This document shows, piece after piece, positions 60,564 to 64,000 of a stretch of DNA of 64,000 bases (position 1 is its first letter; each line of letters starts with the position of its first letter). The stretch covers positions 1,185,151 to 1,249,150 of the forward strand of contig NW_004457313.1 in assembly GCF_000313135.1 (NCBI RefSeq), in the 5' to 3' direction. The notes below the pieces were generated by a model. The model was not told where the DNA came from. It saw only the letters and a list, made by a program, of their open reading frames with translations, and made no database searches. Made by a program: the position numbers and the translations under genes. Source of the DNA: Acanthamoeba castellanii str. Neff. Taxonomy: Eukaryota; Discosea; Longamoebia; Acanthamoebidae.

Positions 60564-61033
60564 CCTTGGCAAGGCCGCCTCATTTGTTTTGATGATGTTG
60601 GAGTGATTTGTTGTTTTTGAGTTGGTGAAGATGTTGTGTTTGTTTTTGTATTGGTGAAGAAAAGGAGATGTTCGATCATAGCCCAGGCCCCAGCAGAGGA
60701 GAATACGGTGCTTGGGGTTCTGTAGACCCACCGTCCTGGCTTCTGCCAGGTCCGGCGTTCGTCTATTAGCCGAAGTGCGACACTCCGCACGGAAGAGCGG
60801 ACCACGCAAAGCACGGCTAAAGAAGATTCAACACCAAACCCGACTCTCTCGGCAGGCTATGTATTTATCTGCCCGAGCAAATATTGTGGGACCGCAGCTA
60901 AACTCCACGCGTGCGCTGGGGCTGGACGCGTGAGCTCAAGCGGACGCGACATCACGTTTGGCGTTGACGACAGCAACATGTTTCGTATTGTTGGGTGGTT
61001 GAAACAATAACTCGTATGAGTTCCGGAGTGTGG
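60564..61033. other. Convergent intergenic region, kelch / Dus
   Basis: 470 bp between convergent stop codons, presumably both 3' UTRs. A GTTTTTG/GTTGGTG-rich patch lies at 60580-60660. No tRNA or other RNA gene was recognised. Confidence 0.5.
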
Positions 61034-62923
61034 TTAGGGATGTGCGGCGGAGGTGGCGGCGGATTGGGCTTGCCAGGCGAGGGGGAGGGAGGAGAGGGCG
61101 GCGTGGTTGGTGAGCTCCAGGGCTTCGAGGAGGACGTCGGGTCGCAGCGGCGTCGTCGTCTTCGCGTGTCTCTCCGACAGGTGCTTCTTCCAATTCTTGG
61201 CTCCTGGAATCTGAGTTTTAGCACCCAAAGGATGTGGCCCAGTGATGAAGGTGGGCTTTACCTCCGGGCATGTTGGCGTACAGGCCGAGCATGTGTCGTA
61301 CGATGCTCCACAACTTTTCGCCTTCTTCCATCTGCTCTTTCGCATATTCCACCTAACAACGTTACAGTGGCCTTGGTCAGAGTTGGCTGACGCCACACAG
61401 AGGGTAAAGATGGTGCGACATACCATGCGCAGCACAACATCGCGTCGGCTCACCTCCTCTGCAGTACTACCGAAGAATTCCCTGTCCAAGGCGGCAAAGA
61501 GGAACGGATTGGAGTAGGCAGCCCTTCCTATCATCACACCGTCCACGCCCTGTATCGACCACGGTTCAGCAAACCAGTTATTGATGGTGATGGTGGTGAT
61601 GATGATAAAGACGGGCGAAATGCCGGTGGAGGGAATGGTACTGACCTGCTGCCTCTGATAATGGATATCTTCGATCGTTTTCACCTCGCCGTTGAGCTCG
61701 ACCTTGAGCGCAGGGAACTCCTGCTTGATTCGGTACACGTAGTCGTAGATCAGGGGAGGAATTGTTCTGTTCTCCTTCGGCGACAGACCCTTCAACCACG
61801 CCTTCCTACACGAGCGACCATGCCAGTCGGTCAGCCATGTGAGCGAGTGTGCGCCGCGCAGTTGGACGCACGCGCACCTGGCATGAATGATGAAGCGATC
61901 GCAGCCGGCCAGCGACACCGTGTGCACGAACGCGCGCAGCTGTTCGTAGGAATCCATTTCGTCCACGCCAATCCGGTGCTTCACGGTGATGGGAATCTGC
62001 ACGCCCTTCTTCATCGCTTCGACGCACGAAGCGACCACCGACGGCGTCTTCATGAGGACCGCGCCAAAGCTACCTGGCGCATTCACTATGCGTGAGTCCA
62101 AGGTCACTAGTACGTCACGCACACGCACCACCGCACACGCATGCACTGACCTTCTTTGACGTTTTTTGAGGGACAGCCAACGTTGAGATTGACCTCGTCG
62201 TAGCCCAGCTCCTGAGCCACCTGCGCGCAGAACTGGAGTTCGGTGGGGTCGTTCCCGCCAAGCTGCAGGACCAGCGGATTCTCGTACGGGGAGTAGCCCA
62301 GCAATCGCCCCAGCGACGGCGGCGCGTGGGCGTGTGCGTGCGTCGGCGCCGCTGTGGCAGGAATCTGAACGATCGGTTCAACGTGAGTGAGCGAATGCCA
62401 GGTGGCAAAGAGAGGGAGCTGGGTGCCTTATACCGTGAGGGAGAGTGGCGAAGAAGAGGCAAGAGAGGGACTGTGGTGGCGTTGTCGCACGCGGGCGAGA
62501 ATGGCGGCGAGCGGGGTGTGGCGCGACTGTTGGTGTTCGGCGTGGATGGACGACAGGATGGCGCCGGTCGACACCATCTCCGTGTAGAGAACGGTGTGCT
62601 GCGTTATCTGGCGCATCAAGTACCTGCCATCCAGAATTAATATTAAAAACTGATAAATTAATCAATAATTAATCCACTATGGACGATTAATCGATATATT
62701 GGCCGGCGACGTACCTATAGTGTTGGTCGGTGCAGTCCATCATGGGGGCGACGGAGATGCGAAAAGAATCTGAGGCCTTTGCGGTATTGGTGGAAGCGGA
62801 ACGAATCGATATCGTTGCATCACGATTCTTCCTATCTGACACAGATCGTGCACCATACGAAACGAGACACGGCACCGCAGATTTTACGGCCGTTGGGCAT
62901 AGCAATCGCGATCGAACGGACAT
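61034..62923 (-). CDS. tRNA-dihydrouridine synthase, DusA type, probable mitochondrial presequence
   Basis: FMN enzyme reducing uridine to dihydrouridine in the tRNA D-loop. Start 62923. The first about 45 residues are basic/Ser-rich without acidic clusters (MSVRSRLLCPTAVKSAVPCL), compatible with a mitochondrial presequence. The Dus barrel follows: RISVAPMMDCTDQHYRYLMR, VLYTEMVSTGAIL, PLVLQLGGNDPTELQFCAQV, LNVGCPSKNV (catalytic Cys), ITVKHRIGVDEMDSYEQLRA, IIHARKAWLKGLSPKENRT (a DusA signature), ELNGEVKTIEDI and GVDGVMIGRAAYSNPFLF. It ends SAATSAAHP. About eight exons. DusA-type enzymes are mostly bacterial, so an organellar origin is plausible. Confidence 0.88.
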
Positions 62924-63015
62924 GTGCGGGGTGGATGAGGTGTTTGGTGGTGCCCTCTTCTTTTGAGTGTTGTTGACAAGGGGCTGCTGACGTCAGCAAA
63001 CAAGACTCGCCTCCG

Positions 63016-64000
63016 TCAGTAGTCAGTGTCGATCCGTCGTTGACCGGCCCCCAGCTTGTAGAAGATGTCGCCCTTGCCGTCCCACACCTTGGGCTTGATG
63101 GTGGCGCCCACCATCACGGCACTGCTCAGCAGGAGGGGCGTGATTGGTGGGCCAAGCAGCGAGAAGAAGGCGGCCACGAGAATCCACAGGTGCAGCGACT
63201 CGAGCATCTTTCGTGGCAGCACCTCGTCGTCGCGCTCCGCGTCTGCTTCCTCTTCACCATCAGTGCCTTGGCCCGGCTTTGTAGCGGAGGTGACCGTCGT
63301 CTGACGGTTCGAGGTCGTTGCTGGTCGCTTGTCACTGCTGGCTGGACTGACGAACAGAGTGTAGTAGACCTTTGCAAGGCAGACGAGCACGGCGAACGAT
63401 GCAACAATAGAGAAGTCGTTGTCGTCCATCCCCTGCAGCGACACACACCACACACACACACACACACACACGCAATAAGAAGACGCAACAATCAGGGGCC
63501 GTGGGAAAAAGCAGGCGAACCTTGACGATCAAAGCGGGGCTGCCGGTTTCGAGCAGATCCCGTCGCACGTTCCATTTGGCGGTGGTGTCGACCACGAGGA
63601 CGCACAGGGATGTGGATAAGAGCATCAACGCGCCGCGTAGCATCTGGCGTCGTTCCTCCAGGATGTCGATCGACCAAAAGCGATACATCTACAACGTCGA
63701 TTGCCAGCCATGACAGTCATCAGTGGCAGAATGATGCGCATTGGGCAACACGGGGAATGTGGCCACGTACGAAGAAAATGGAGAGGAGGGAGGGTAGCAG
63801 GAGTGTGCCGAAGAAAGGCGCCTTGTTCCACATGAAGGCGTTGAAATAGCCGTTGATCGCCATCATTCCCAGCTGCAGCAAAGTCACGGCCGTAACCGAC
63901 CTGCACGGCACAGCGCACATTAGCCTTCATTCCATGCATGTCGAGCGCGTGCAGGAGGTGTGCGTGCTGCGAGCCTGGTTTGGGGCGCAGGCGAGGTCGC
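63016..64000 (-). CDS. Multi-pass membrane protein, partial (5' end beyond window)
   Basis: The C-terminal exons of an unrecognised membrane protein. Hydrophobic segments include VTAVTLLQLGMMAINGYFNA, FFGTLLLPSLLSIFFVR, GALMLLSTSLCVLVVDTTAK, FSIVASFAVLVCLAKVYYTL and LWILVAAFFSLLGPPITPLL. A hydrophilic Thr/Glu/Asp-rich loop separates the last two. It ends KLGAGQRRIDTDY, TGA at 63016-63018. An intron at about 63433-63520 carries a (CA)n run (63445-63472). The last coding base is 92 bp from the Dus start, both on the minus strand. No family is named. Confidence 0.6.

Noticed and set aside
60700..60830. Possible structured RNA with several short inverted repeats
   Set aside because: Stems are short and no known RNA family pattern could be fitted by eye.

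Overview
The window looks like nuclear DNA of a free-living amoeba, most likely Acanthamoeba (A. castellanii or a close relative). The clues are GC-rich exons with strong third-position GC, many short introns with T- or CA-rich interiors, intron donors that very often read GTAC, a eukaryotic 5S rRNA gene, and a gene set mixing eukaryotic housekeeping proteins with large kinase-cyclase receptors. Exon joins below were made by eye from splice signals, reading phase and family similarity; those given base by base have lengths that add up to whole codons unless stated.

Layout. 1-3.4 kb is gene-poor and repeat-rich: a 7-bp minisatellite, an ATCATCTG array, a 489-bp TTAA-bounded element with terminal inverted repeats, a duplicated acidic exon-like segment and some exon-like scraps. 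3.5-7.8 kb holds four compact genes: a UBX protein, PDCD5, LSM12 and an F-box-like protein. 7.8-20.8 kb holds two head-to-tail paralogous receptors (A and B, minus strand); a third (C, plus strand) is at 26.7-32.7 kb. Between B and C lie a pyruvate/indolepyruvate decarboxylase and protein phosphatase inhibitor 2. From 33 kb on: an FAD/NAD(P) flavoprotein, a 5S rRNA gene, a small ER-anchor-like protein, an NT-C2/DIL protein, a copine/RGLG-type vWA protein, an atypical small GTPase, an ERF4/GOLGA7-like membrane protein, PIG-X, a beta-phosphoglucomutase/GH65 phosphorylase fusion, a ZZ/adenylation/carrier/reductase enzyme, a kelch protein, a DusA-type tRNA-dihydrouridine synthase and a partial multi-pass membrane protein running off the right edge.

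The outstanding system is the receptor trio. Each has a signal peptide, two tandem PstS-like (bacterial phosphate-type) periplasmic binding domains, an EGF-like knot, one transmembrane helix, a TKL kinase, a class III nucleotidyl cyclase domain and a second TKL kinase. This layout would allow an external small ligand or ion to drive both phosphorylation and cyclic-nucleotide output from one chain. The intracellular parts share long stretches of perfect nucleotide identity while the ectodomains have diverged, as expected if signalling modules are homogenised and sensors diversify. The cyclase domain has an altered second metal-binding motif in all three, and one copy also lacks the catalytic Asn, so whether these are true cyclases is open.

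Other oddities: single-base frame breaks in the copine-like gene and in receptor A, a fragment of the copine gene re-inserted beyond the neighbouring GTPase gene, and a GTPase without a recognisable switch II Gln.
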